From NCBI GenBank assembly GCA_023301785.1, contig JALZUF010000168.1:1-6717 (forward strand): a stretch of DNA of 6,717 nt. The letters run 5' to 3'. A model generated the notes under the pieces. The model had not been told where the DNA came from. It worked only from the letters and a program-made list of their open reading frames with translations, and ran no database searches. Made by a program: the position numbers and the translations under genes. This document shows, one piece after another, positions 1-6,717 of this stretch. Source of the stretch: Alphaproteobacteria bacterium. Lineage in GTDB: Bacteria; Pseudomonadota; Alphaproteobacteria; Micavibrionales; Micavibrionaceae. Numbering within the stretch: the first letter of the stretch is position 1; every line of letters begins with the position of its first letter.

Positions 1-129
1 ATGGTTTCTATTTTGGGAATTGAACCCATTGATGAAAAGGAAAAATTTGAAGGTAGTTTAATGCGCTACGTGAAGACAAAAGAACAAATTAAAAAAGAAA
101 AAGAGGAGCAAAAAATTGCAGCTCATTGA
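1..129 (+). CDS. ftsI: FtsI / PBP3 septal transpeptidase, C-terminal end only (partial)
   Basis: Frame 1 is open from the first base to a TGA at 127-129, giving 42 visible residues; the gene continues upstream, so the ATG at position 1 is not taken as its start. The visible part begins with MVSILGIEP, which resembles the last helix and closing segment of the FtsI transpeptidase domain. It then runs into a Lys/Glu-rich tail (roughly residues 11-39 of the visible part). FtsI is the inner-membrane, septum-specific D,D-transpeptidase that crosslinks glycan made by FtsW. No catalytic motif is in view, so identification rests on the short C-terminal match and above all on position directly before murE, where ftsI normally lies. 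The last 14 nt overlap the murE start, and the murE ribosome binding site lies inside this gene. Confidence 0.82.
   Translation: MVSILGIEPIDEKEKFEGSLMRYVKTKEQIKKEKEEQKIAAH
103..108 (+). promoter_or_regulatory. Shine-Dalgarno site for murE, inside ftsI
   Basis: GAGGAG lies 7 nt before the TTG at 116. It decides the murE start: the murE frame is closed by a TGA at 71-73, there is no ATG or GTG between that stop and 116, and the first internal Met is residue 171, beyond the ATP-binding loop. Confidence 0.85.
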
Positions 130-1558
130 TTATCTTAATGATGAAAATATAGAGATCCTTAAAGGTGTAACATCGGACAGCCGTCAGGTTAAGTCGGGTT
201 ATTTATTTGCAGCGTTGCCTGGAAGTAAGCTTAAAGGTGATAAGTTTATTGCGGATGCTATCCAAAATGGAGCAACAGTTATTGTTGTTGAAACTGGTGC
301 GCTAAAAGATTTGAAACTGTCTGATGATGTATCAGTTATTGAGGATGAAAATCCAAGAAAAGCATTCTCGAAAATTGTTGCGCAATACTATAAATTACAA
401 CCTCAAAATATTGTTGCTGTTACAGGAACGAGCGGTAAGACCTCAACGGTTTCATTTGTTCAACAGCTTTGGCATCTGTCGGGTATAGAAAAATGTGCAT
501 CATTAGGAACGTTAGGTATCCGTGGGCCAGGTATCCGACGTGGAGGAAGTCTAACAACACCTGATACGCAAAGCCTGCACGCCGAAATTACAGATTTAGC
601 CTCAGTTGGAATTAATCATCTTGCGATGGAGGCATCTAGTCATGGTCTTGATCAATTTCGCTTGGATGGCGTTAACGTTAAAGCGGCTGCGTTTGCAAAT
701 TTGTCACGCGATCATATGGATTATCACTCCGATATGGATGATTACTTTGAAGCGAAGGCACGACTGTTTTCTGAGGTCATGAAAGAAAAGGGTGTTGCGA
801 TTATAAATGCTGATGATGAATATGGTCAAAAGCTCATTCCGATAGCAGAAAAAAGAAATCATAAAATTGTTACTTTTGGTCAAGCTGGCGAAACTATTAA
901 ATTGCTTAAACGCGATACTAAACCCAACGGTCAAGATATAACGATTGCGTATAACGATAAGAATTATGATGTGATGTTACCTTTGGTTGGTGAGTTTCAG
1001 GTCATGAATGCTTTATGTGCGTTAGGCCTTGTGTTGTCGCAAGATGACGACGCAGAAAAATATATTCCTTTATTGGAAAAATTGCGTGGTGTTCCTGGTC
1101 GATTGCAATTTGTATCGGGTCATGAAAAGGGTGCTGTTTATGTTGACTACGCGCATAAACCTGCCGCGCTAGAGATGATTTTAAAAACTTTGCGTCCTCA
1201 TACGAAGAACAAATTAGTCTGTGTCTTTGGTTGTGGTGGAAATCGTGACAAAGGTAAGCGCGCAATGATGGGTAAGATTGCAACTGATTTGTCGGATGTC
1301 ACTATTGTTACTGATGATAATCCGCGTGATGAAAATGCCGCATCAATACGTGCGCAAATTATGGAGACGGCAACTGGTGCATTGGAAGTGGCTGATAGAT
1401 CTAAAGCAATTAATCAAGCCGTTCAAGATTTAGAAGAAGGCGATATTCTTGTTGTCGCAGGCAAAGGGCATGAGCAAGGGCAGATCATAGGTGATGAGGT
1501 TCACCCTTTTGACGATGTAGAAGAAGTTAAAAAATCGATAGATAAATTATCAAATTAA
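116..1558 (+). CDS. murE: UDP-MurNAc-L-Ala-D-Glu:meso-diaminopimelate ligase MurE
   Basis: This cytoplasmic ATP-dependent ligase adds meso-diaminopimelate to UDP-MurNAc-L-Ala-D-Glu (EC 6.3.2.13). The 480-residue product shows all three Mur ligase domains. The N-terminal UDP-binding domain has SDSRQV (20-25). The central ATPase domain has the P-loop TGTSGKTS (103-110), TTPD (147-150), MEASSHGLDQ (171-180), and EAKARLF with Lys214 at the position that is carbamylated in this family. The C-terminal domain has DYAHKP (344-349), GCGGNRDKGKR (372-382), DNPRDE (401-406) and GKGHE (449-453). DNPR is the motif that distinguishes meso-DAP enzymes from lysine-adding ones. The P-loop Ser106 replaces the more common Asn, a mild variation. 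The start is TTG, supported by a strong GAGGAG site, and overlaps the ftsI end by 14 nt, suggesting translational coupling. murF follows after 14 nt. Confidence 0.97.
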   Translation: MQLIDYLNDENIEILKGVTSDSRQVKSGYLFAALPGSKLKGDKFIADAIQNGATVIVVETGALKDLKLSDDVSVIEDENPRKAFSKIVAQYYKLQPQNIVAVTGTSGKTSTVSFVQQLWHLSGIEKCASLGTLGIRGPGIRRGGSLTTPDTQSLHAEITDLASVGINHLAMEASSHGLDQFRLDGVNVKAAAFANLSRDHMDYHSDMDDYFEAKARLFSEVMKEKGVAIINADDEYGQKLIPIAEKRNHKIVTFGQAGETIKLLKRDTKPNGQDITIAYNDKNYDVMLPLVGEFQVMNALCALGLVLSQDDDAEKYIPLLEKLRGVPGRLQFVSGHEKGAVYVDYAHKPAALEMILKTLRPHTKNKLVCVFGCGGNRDKGKRAMMGKIATDLSDVTIVTDDNPRDENAASIRAQIMETATGALEVADRSKAINQAVQDLEEGDILVVAGKGHEQGQIIGDEVHPFDDVEEVKKSIDKLSN

Positions 1559-1572
1559 GAGAGTTAATTCGA

Positions 1573-3006
1573 ATGAATAAATCAGAAGTAATCTGGACGG
1601 CCAAAGACGCAATTAAAGCTACGGACGGTGTATGTGAAAATCAAGACTGGAGTGCATATGGCGTTTCAATTGATACGCGATCGCTAAACGAAGGTGATAT
1701 TTTTGTTGCGCTTAAGGGTGACGCAAGTGATGGGCATGAGTATGTTGCGAGCGCAATAAAAGCTGGTGCGGTTGTTGCGATTGTTGATCATCATGTTGAG
1801 GGGGTAGACGCTTCAAGGCTTTTGATTGTTAGGGATACGCTTGAGGCAATGGAGAATTTAGGCCGCGCCGCTAGAGCGCGTTCTGCGGGAAAAATAATAG
1901 GGGTGACTGGTAGTGTTGGTAAAACAGGCACAAAAGAAATGCTATCAACAGCATTTTCTGCGCAAGGTCAAACACACGCGAGTATTAAGAGTTATAATAA
2001 TCATTGGGGCGTGCCGCTAACTTTATCTGGAATGCATGCAGGGACTGATTATGGTGTGTTTGAAATGGGCATGAATCACGCGAATGAGATCACGCCTTTA
2101 TCTCAAATGGTTCAGCCGGAGATTGCTATCATTACGACAATTGCTCCTGTGCATATTGAACATTTTGATAATAATATTGAAGGTATTATTGAAGCCAAGG
2201 CAGAAATTTTTAACGGTATGTCCGAAGGAGCCCAGGTTGTCCTAAATAAAGACCTTGAAAGTTTTGAGGTTCTTAAACAAAAAGCAGAAAACAAAAACTT
2301 AAAAGTTTATGGCTTTGGCGAAGATGACAATGCGGATGCAACTGTCATTGATTGCTTGGAAGCGGCAAATGGATCGCGTGTTAAGGCAAGTATTCTTGGT
2401 GAAGAGGTCAGCTATAACTTACAAATTGCGGGTCGTCACATTGTTTGTAATTCATTGGCAGTTCTGCTGGCTGTGAAACTTGCGGGCGCGGATATTCAAG
2501 TGGCAGCTAAAGCGCTTGCTAAGCAAGAACCTATTATTGGTAGAGGAAAGCGCGAGTTGATTGACAGTGGTGTAAAAGAAAACCCTATTACGCTGATTGA
2601 TGAGAGTTATAATGCCTCACCGTTGGCTATGAATGCTGCATTTAAAGTTTTAGCGTTAGTTGACCCTGGTCGCGGTGGTCGTCGTATTGCGGTTTTAGGG
2701 GATATGCTGGAGCTAGGTTCTGATGGCCCTAAGATGCATGCTGATTTAGCACTACCGCTTAAAGCCTGTAATGTTGATTTAGTTTATACCTGTGGTAAAG
2801 ATATGAAAAAATTATATGAGCAACTACCTGCTAATCAACGTGGCGCACATAAGGATACGAGTCAGGAATTGGCTCAAATTGTACCTGATGTTTTAGTGCC
2901 AGGTGATGTTGTGATGGTTAAAGGATCACTGGGTAGTAAAATGGGATTGGTTGTTGAAGCATTACGCGCACTGCCAAATAAATTGATAAGCAAAAAGGAA
3001 ATTTAA
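1573..3006 (+). CDS. murF: UDP-MurNAc-tripeptide:D-alanyl-D-alanine ligase MurF
   Basis: MurF joins the D-Ala-D-Ala dipeptide to UDP-MurNAc-L-Ala-D-Glu-meso-DAP with ATP in the cytoplasm (EC 6.3.2.10), making the nucleotide-linked pentapeptide used by MraY. The 477-residue product has an N-terminal substrate domain with SIDTRSL (32-38), then the P-loop TGSVGKTGTK (112-121), YNNHWGVPL (141-149), EMGMNHANEI (164-173), APVHIEHF (191-198) and EAKAEIF (207-213, candidate carbamylated Lys209). The C-terminal part has GRGKRE (323-328), LIDESYNASP (341-350), LGDMLELG (375-382) and VKGSLGSKM (449-457). DESYNASP is the clearest MurF-specific mark separating it from MurC, MurD and MurE. Length is slightly above E. 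coli MurF (452). The ATG has an AAGAGAG site (1557-1563) overlapping the murE stop, with 9-nt spacing. mraY starts 1 nt after the stop. Confidence 0.97.
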   Translation: MNKSEVIWTAKDAIKATDGVCENQDWSAYGVSIDTRSLNEGDIFVALKGDASDGHEYVASAIKAGAVVAIVDHHVEGVDASRLLIVRDTLEAMENLGRAARARSAGKIIGVTGSVGKTGTKEMLSTAFSAQGQTHASIKSYNNHWGVPLTLSGMHAGTDYGVFEMGMNHANEITPLSQMVQPEIAIITTIAPVHIEHFDNNIEGIIEAKAEIFNGMSEGAQVVLNKDLESFEVLKQKAENKNLKVYGFGEDDNADATVIDCLEAANGSRVKASILGEEVSYNLQIAGRHIVCNSLAVLLAVKLAGADIQVAAKALAKQEPIIGRGKRELIDSGVKENPITLIDESYNASPLAMNAAFKVLALVDPGRGGRRIAVLGDMLELGSDGPKMHADLALPLKACNVDLVYTCGKDMKKLYEQLPANQRGAHKDTSQELAQIVPDVLVPGDVVMVKGSLGSKMGLVVEALRALPNKLISKKEI

Positions 3007-3007
3007 A

Positions 3008-4093
3008 ATGTTGTATCATCTTCTTTATCCATTGGCGGAAGATTTCGCGATATTTAACTTGTTTCGTTATATTACGTTTCGTACAGGGTGTGCCATTCTA
3101 ACGGCGTTGATTATTGGTTTTGTTATTGGTCCTGCGATTATTAAGTGGTTAAAGAAAAAGCAAGGCGAGGGACAACCCATTCGCAATGACGGCCCTGAAA
3201 CGCATTTTAAAAAAGCAGGTACGCCGACGATGGGCGGATTGATGATTTTGATATCGGCGGGTATTTCGGTATTGCTTTGGTCTGATTTAAGTAACCCTTA
3301 TGTCTGGATTGTTGGCGGTGTGATTTTAGCTTTTGGTTTAATTGGTGCGGCGGATGACTATGCGAAGTTAACGAAGCGTTCTCACGAAGGTATTTCTGGT
3401 AAGGTACGTTTGCTCTGTGAATTTGCTATCGCCTTTTTGGCGGTGGCCGCTTACATTAATTTCACAACAACAACTGTGGCAACAGGTTTAGCAATTCCCT
3501 TTATGAAAGACTTTTTATTACCGCTTGGTATTATGATGATACCGTTTGGAATGCTGGTTATTGTTGGCGCATCTAATGCTGTTAACTTGACTGATGGTTT
3601 GGATGGTCTAGCGATTGTTCCTGTGATGATTGCGGCGGCTTGTTATGGGCTTATCAGTTATCTTGTAGGTAATGCTCTGTTCTCTGAATATTTGGGCATT
3701 CAGTTTGTTCCGGGAACCGGCGAGTTGGCCATTATCTGCGGGGCATTGATTGGCGCAGGAATGGGATTTCTTTGGTTTAACGCGCCGCCTGCGATGGTTT
3801 TCATGGGGGATACAGGATCGTTATCAATGGGCGCAGGTCTAGGAGCGATGGCTGTTATTGTTAAGCATGAACTTGTTCTGGCGATTATTGGTGGTTTATT
3901 TGTGTTAGAGACTTTATCCGTTGTTATACAAGTTGTCTCCTTTAAATTGACAGGAAAACGTGTGTTTAGAATGGCGCCTATTCACCATCATTTTGAAAAG
4001 AAGGGATGGTCTGAACCGACAGTGGTTATTCGTTTTTGGATTATCGCTGTCATTTTGGCTCTTGTCGGGCTTTCTACTTTAAAGCTAAGATAA
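3008..4093 (+). CDS. mraY: phospho-MurNAc-pentapeptide translocase MraY (lipid I synthase)
   Basis: MraY is an integral inner-membrane enzyme that transfers phospho-MurNAc-pentapeptide from UDP to undecaprenyl phosphate, giving lipid I (EC 2.7.8.13). The 361 residues match the family length almost exactly. About ten hydrophobic segments can be read, near residues 24-44, 74-91, 98-115, 134-151, 169-187, 200-219, 238-256, 262-284, 288-311 and 339-358. Cytoplasmic signatures are intact: GTPTMGG (71-77), the Asp pair 116-117 followed by YAK, NLTDGLDG (193-200), FMGDTGSL (265-272, with Asp268) and MAPIHHHFE (322-330, the three-histidine loop). The N-terminal FRYITFRTG and the KQGEGQPIR segment are typical of alphaproteobacterial MraY. 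The AAGGAA site (2995-3000) lies within the last codons of murF and the ATG is 1 nt past the murF TAA, so coupled translation is likely. Confidence 0.98.
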   Translation: MLYHLLYPLAEDFAIFNLFRYITFRTGCAILTALIIGFVIGPAIIKWLKKKQGEGQPIRNDGPETHFKKAGTPTMGGLMILISAGISVLLWSDLSNPYVWIVGGVILAFGLIGAADDYAKLTKRSHEGISGKVRLLCEFAIAFLAVAAYINFTTTTVATGLAIPFMKDFLLPLGIMMIPFGMLVIVGASNAVNLTDGLDGLAIVPVMIAAACYGLISYLVGNALFSEYLGIQFVPGTGELAIICGALIGAGMGFLWFNAPPAMVFMGDTGSLSMGAGLGAMAVIVKHELVLAIIGGLFVLETLSVVIQVVSFKLTGKRVFRMAPIHHHFEKKGWSEPTVVIRFWIIAVILALVGLSTLKLR

Positions 4094-4096
4094 AAC

Positions 4097-5479
4097 ATGA
4101 TTGATCTTAATCCTTATATTCAAACGCTACCTCATAAAAAAATAGCTGTTTTTGGCTTGGGCCTTTCAGGCCTTAGCGCTATTAGAGTTTTAACGCAGAC
4201 TGAAGCACAGATTGTTGCATGGGATGATAACGAAGAAAATAGAAACAAAGCGGCAGAGCTTGGCGCAACTATTGACGATTTAACGACAACTGATTTAAGC
4301 GATTTTGATTTTTTACTTTTGGCTCCAGGTGTTCCGTATTCCTTTGAACCGCATGATGTTGTTTTAAACGCACAAAAATATGATCTAGAAATCATTGGCG
4401 ATTTAGAGTTGTTGCACCGTGGTGGGCATGGCCTTAAAACGATTGGCATTACTGGCACGAATGGTAAGTCAACGACGACAGCTTTAATGAATCACGTTCT
4501 CAATGAATGCGGCGTTGCTGCAATCATGGGAGGTAATATTGGTGAACCTGCATTAGAGTTGGATTTATCCAATAAAGATCTTCTTATTCTTGAGATTTCA
4601 TCTTATCAAATGGATCTATGCCCGACGTTTCGTCCTGACATTTCATTGCTTTTAAACATCACGCCAGATCATTTAGATCGCCATGGTGGTATGAAAGAAT
4701 ATATTGCAGCCAAAGCCAGAATTCTCGATGGGCAAGGTGAATCTTACATCAGTATTGACGATGATTTTTGTTTATCAGAATTTGATAAAGCTTTCATGAA
4801 AAGAGAAAGATTTGTTACGCCTATTTCTGTTACTTCCACAATTCAAGAAGGCTTGTTCGTGCAAAATAATTTTCTTTGCCACAATAGATATGGCGAAGAT
4901 ATTATTATTTTTGACTTAAGTGTTTTTGAAACGTTAAAAGGGCATCATAACCAACAAAATATGGCTTTTGTTTATGCTGTGGCTAAGAAGTTTAGTTTGA
5001 ATGATGAAAAAATATTTCAGGCTTTTGCGTCTTATCCTGGGCTGCCGCATAGGCAATATGTGATTGCGAAACAAAATAACATCCAGTTTATCAATGATAG
5101 TAAGGCAACAAACGCAGAGTCAGCGGCAAAGGCGTTGGCTTCCTACGATAATATCTATTGGATTTTAGGCGGTAGGCCTAAGAAAAACGGTTTGAACGGG
5201 CTGGAAATTTTTAAAGAAAAAATTATAAAAGCCTATGTTATTGGCGAGGCAACCGAAGGGTTCTCTCGTTGGTTGGAGCATTTTGGTATTGAATTTGAGG
5301 CGGCAGATAACATTTCAGAAGCAACGGAAAAAGCTTATGCTCAAGCATCACAAGCAGGCAATGAAAAAACAATTCTTTTATCCCCTGCCTGCGCCTCTTG
5401 GGACCAGTTTAGTTCTTTCGAAGATCGTGGAAATCAATTTACTGATAAAGTTCTTCATCTAATGAATGAGGCTTCATAA
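4097..5479 (+). CDS. murD: UDP-MurNAc-L-alanine:D-glutamate ligase MurD
   Basis: MurD adds D-glutamate to UDP-MurNAc-L-Ala using ATP (EC 6.3.2.9), the step before MurE. The 460-residue protein begins with a Rossmann-like UDP-binding domain, with FGLGLSG (19-25) and APGVP (76-80). The ATPase domain has GITGTNGKSTTT (117-128), GGNIGEP (145-151), EISSYQ (166-171), NITPDHLDRHG (187-197) and Lys206 in AAKARI, the expected carbamylated lysine. Next come HNQQN (284-288) and GLPHRQ (315-320). The C-terminal domain has NDSKATN (333-339), LGGRPKK (357-363), LLSPACASWDQF (427-438) and FEDRGNQF (441-448). NDSKATN with SPACAS is specific to MurD. The ATG is the first possible start because the mraY TAA lies in the same frame two codons upstream. 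No good Shine-Dalgarno precedes it, so initiation probably depends on ribosomes finishing mraY. Confidence 0.97.
   Translation: MIDLNPYIQTLPHKKIAVFGLGLSGLSAIRVLTQTEAQIVAWDDNEENRNKAAELGATIDDLTTTDLSDFDFLLLAPGVPYSFEPHDVVLNAQKYDLEIIGDLELLHRGGHGLKTIGITGTNGKSTTTALMNHVLNECGVAAIMGGNIGEPALELDLSNKDLLILEISSYQMDLCPTFRPDISLLLNITPDHLDRHGGMKEYIAAKARILDGQGESYISIDDDFCLSEFDKAFMKRERFVTPISVTSTIQEGLFVQNNFLCHNRYGEDIIIFDLSVFETLKGHHNQQNMAFVYAVAKKFSLNDEKIFQAFASYPGLPHRQYVIAKQNNIQFINDSKATNAESAAKALASYDNIYWILGGRPKKNGLNGLEIFKEKIIKAYVIGEATEGFSRWLEHFGIEFEAADNISEATEKAYAQASQAGNEKTILLSPACASWDQFSSFEDRGNQFTDKVLHLMNEAS
5468..5471 (+). promoter_or_regulatory. Shine-Dalgarno site for ftsW, inside the murD end
   Basis: GAGG ends 10 nt before the TTG at 5482, a slightly long but workable spacing. 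It supports the TTG start: the ftsW frame is closed by a TGA at 5467-5469, TTG 5482 is the only usual start codon before internal ones, and the next in-frame ATG (5557) would remove the conserved N-terminus. Confidence 0.65.
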
Positions 5480-5481
5480 AA

Positions 5482-6657
5482 TTGGGTCTTTTTTCGCGTA
5501 CAAATAAATCATTAATATCGCAATGGTGGTGGACGGTTGATCGCGGTCTGTTGTCGATGGTTGGCGGCATTATCATCTTTGGTATTGTTTTGGTCATGGC
5601 GGCAAGTCCTCCTGTTGCACAACGTATTGGCTTAGATGAATATCATTTTTTCATAAGGCACATTATTGTTCTTGTTCCGTCGATTTTGATTATGTTGGGC
5701 ATTTCATTCCTTAATGTCAGGTATATATGGCGTTTAGCCGCGTTAATGTTGGTGGGCAGTTTCTTTTGTTTAATTTACGTTTTGATTTTTGGTGTTGAAA
5801 TCAAAGGGGCGCAACGGTGGATCCATTTACCGGGTTTCTCCCTTCAGCCCAGTGAGTTTGCTAAACCTGCTTTTATTGTTGTTGCGGCTTGGTTTATTGC
5901 AAAACAAAAAGATGCTGTTGGAACAAAAAATAATTACCCTGGCACTAAAATTGCGGCAGTACTCTACGGCGCTATTGCCTCGTTATTGGTACTACAGCCT
6001 GATATGGGCATGACATTTATTGTTACGTCTTGCTTTATCGCCATTATTTTTATGGCGGGATTACCATTTCGAATAATATTCTTACTTATGCTTTTTGCTA
6101 TTGGGGCGGCGTCTATGGCATATTTTTCATTATCGCACGTGCAAAGTCGTGTAGATCGTTTCTTAAACCCCGATAGTGGCGATACGTATCAGATTGAAAA
6201 ATCTTTAGATGCGTTTAAAAATGGTGGTATTTTAGGAACAGGGCCAGGGCAGGGAACGGTTAAGCTTAGTATTCCTGATGCGCACGCAGATTTTATATTC
6301 TCGGTCGCGGGGGAGGAATTAGGGCTTTTCTTTATTATTATCATTGTTGCGCTTTATGCAGGTGTTCTATTAAAAGGATTTGGAAGAGTTATGGATAGTG
6401 ATAGTATGTTCATTGTGCTCGCGGCAGGGGGGCTGCTGACGATGTTTGGCTTGCAGGCGTTGATCCATATGGGGTCTGCGTTAAGTTTGTTACCAACAAA
6501 GGGTATGACTTTACCGTTTATTAGCTATGGTGGATCTTCGTTATTGTCGATGAGTGTGGCTTTCGGTATGATTTTGGCTTTGACACGACGGCAAGCAAAA
6601 ACTAGTGTTTCTCAAGGTGGAATATCCATTCAAGCGATAAATGCTGAAAAATTGTAA
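5482..6657 (+). CDS. ftsW: SEDS-family septal peptidoglycan glycosyltransferase FtsW
   Basis: FtsW is a polytopic inner-membrane SEDS protein that polymerises lipid II into glycan strands at the septum, working with FtsI. The 391 residues contain about ten hydrophobic segments (near 22-42, 57-77, 84-104, 126-140, 158-172, 174-192, 196-214, 273-297, 307-330 and 343-368), with a large extracytoplasmic loop between the seventh and eighth. SEDS motifs include KGAQRWI (108-114), QPSEFAKP (122-129), LQPDMGMT (171-178), GGILGTGPGQG (248-258), IPDAHADFIFSVAGEELG (264-281), whose Asp270 matches the essential aspartate of the family, and LPFISYGGSS (344-353). The WWWTVDR N-terminus (15-21) is characteristic of alphaproteobacterial FtsW, and location between murD and murG favours FtsW over the paralogue RodA. 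The start is TTG, 2 nt after the murD stop, with GAGG at 5468-5471. The C-terminal tail of about 20 residues is cytoplasmic and unremarkable. Confidence 0.96.
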   Translation: MGLFSRTNKSLISQWWWTVDRGLLSMVGGIIIFGIVLVMAASPPVAQRIGLDEYHFFIRHIIVLVPSILIMLGISFLNVRYIWRLAALMLVGSFFCLIYVLIFGVEIKGAQRWIHLPGFSLQPSEFAKPAFIVVAAWFIAKQKDAVGTKNNYPGTKIAAVLYGAIASLLVLQPDMGMTFIVTSCFIAIIFMAGLPFRIIFLLMLFAIGAASMAYFSLSHVQSRVDRFLNPDSGDTYQIEKSLDAFKNGGILGTGPGQGTVKLSIPDAHADFIFSVAGEELGLFFIIIIVALYAGVLLKGFGRVMDSDSMFIVLAAGGLLTMFGLQALIHMGSALSLLPTKGMTLPFISYGGSSLLSMSVAFGMILALTRRQAKTSVSQGGISIQAINAEKL

Positions 6658-6665
6658 ATTAGGTT

Positions 6666-6669
6666 AGGA
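6666..6669 (+). promoter_or_regulatory. probable Shine-Dalgarno site for murG
   Basis: AGGA lies 10 nt before the ATG at 6680 in the 22-nt ftsW-murG gap. It is the second half of a small TTAGG-TTAGG tandem (6659-6668). The spacing is a little long, but the murG frame is closed by a TAG at 6665-6667, so no upstream alternative start is likely. Confidence 0.55.
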
Positions 6670-6679
6670 TCTCAATATT

Positions 6680-6717
6680 ATGAGTGCGGAAGCGAAACAA
6701 ATATTAATAAGCGCTGG
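6680..6717 (+). CDS. murG: MurG lipid II synthase, N-terminal start only (partial)
   Basis: Only 12 full codons and two bases are present, reading MSAEAKQILISA and then a codon beginning GG, which must be Gly. MurG is the peripheral inner-membrane glycosyltransferase that adds GlcNAc to lipid I to form lipid II (EC 2.4.1.227). Its family begins with a short hydrophobic beta strand leading into an AGGTGGH loop, and the visible ILISAG fits the strand and the first two residues of that loop. The call depends mostly on position: murG follows ftsW in nearly all dcw clusters of this type. The gene runs off the window end. Confidence 0.85.
   Translation, partial: MSAEAKQILISA

Noticed and set aside
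704..1283. Two minus-strand open frames (704-934 and 1002-1283) opposite murE
   Set aside because: They lie wholly within a well-conserved murE, show no recognisable domain, and have no supporting gene context; they are shadows of the coding strand.
2112..2294. Minus-strand 60-codon open frame opposite murF
   Set aside because: It lies inside conserved murF coding sequence, including the APVHIEHF region, and has no family resemblance.
4153..4175. GGCC...GGCC inverted repeat near the murD start
   Set aside because: It comes from codons for the glycine-rich FGLGLSG nucleotide-binding loop; no T-tract follows and it lies inside a gene, so it is not a terminator.
4132..4458. Minus-strand 108-codon open frame opposite the N-terminal part of murD
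   Set aside because: Its low-complexity Ser/Lys/Pro composition is what results from reading murD backwards; no recognisable protein.
5166..5180. TAGGC / GCCTA 5-bp hairpin in murD
   Set aside because: Short stem within codons for the conserved LGGRPKK motif, no T-tract; expected by chance.
5401..5412. Trp435 in the MurD motif SPACASWDQF, where Phe or Leu is more usual
   Set aside because: This position already varies among MurD proteins (Leu in E. coli) and the surrounding catalytic residues are intact; not evidence of altered function.
5235..6013. Plus-strand alternative-frame open frames at 5235-5462 (in murD) and 5789-6013 (in ftsW)
   Set aside because: Both are out-of-frame readings across conserved catalytic motifs of the real genes and resemble no known protein.
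6659..6668. Tandem TTAGG-TTAGG in the ftsW-murG gap
   Set aside because: Only two copies of 5 nt; best explained as purine-rich ribosome-binding sequence before murG rather than a repeat element.
1..6717. Possibility of a hidden novel system in the window
   Set aside because: All but 42 nt is accounted for by seven standard dcw genes in canonical order with intact motifs; there is no unexplained stretch large enough to hold another system.

Overview
This window is an uninterrupted stretch of the division and cell wall (dcw) cluster. In order, all on the + strand, it holds the 3' end of ftsI, then complete murE, murF, mraY, murD and ftsW, and the first codons of murG. No second system, mobile element, RNA gene, CRISPR array or foreign insert is visible. 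The gene order is the classical one of Gram-negative dcw clusters.

The proteins look alphaproteobacterial. Signs are the triple-Trp plus Asp-Arg N-terminus of FtsW (residues 15-21), the MraY N-terminus with FRYITFRTG followed by KQGEGQPIR, the MurF P-loop TGSVGKTGTK, and the MurD reading LGGRPKK. MurE carries DNPR (401-404), the signature of meso-diaminopimelate-adding enzymes, so a Gram-negative meso-DAP peptidoglycan is expected. Base composition is moderately AT-rich (low 40s % G+C, estimated by eye), below many free-living alphaproteobacteria. Genus cannot be assigned from this sequence.

Layout: ftsI tail 1-129; murE 116-1558 (overlaps ftsI by 14 nt, TTG start); murF 1573-3006 (14-nt gap); mraY 3008-4093 (1-nt gap); murD 4097-5479 (3-nt gap, same frame as mraY); ftsW 5482-6657 (2-nt gap, TTG start); murG from 6680 (22-nt gap). 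Only 42 nt of the 6717 lie outside coding sequence. No promoter or terminator was found between genes, so this is most simply one polycistronic unit whose promoter lies upstream of the window. Several starts look translationally coupled to the preceding stop.

The genes form one pathway. MurD adds D-Glu, MurE adds meso-DAP and MurF adds D-Ala-D-Ala to the UDP-MurNAc peptide in the cytoplasm. MraY moves the phospho-MurNAc-pentapeptide to undecaprenyl phosphate (lipid I), and MurG adds GlcNAc (lipid II). FtsW polymerises lipid II at the septum and FtsI crosslinks it. All five complete enzymes retain their recognisable catalytic motifs and look functional. The notable points are small ones about start codons, coupling and the charged FtsI tail.
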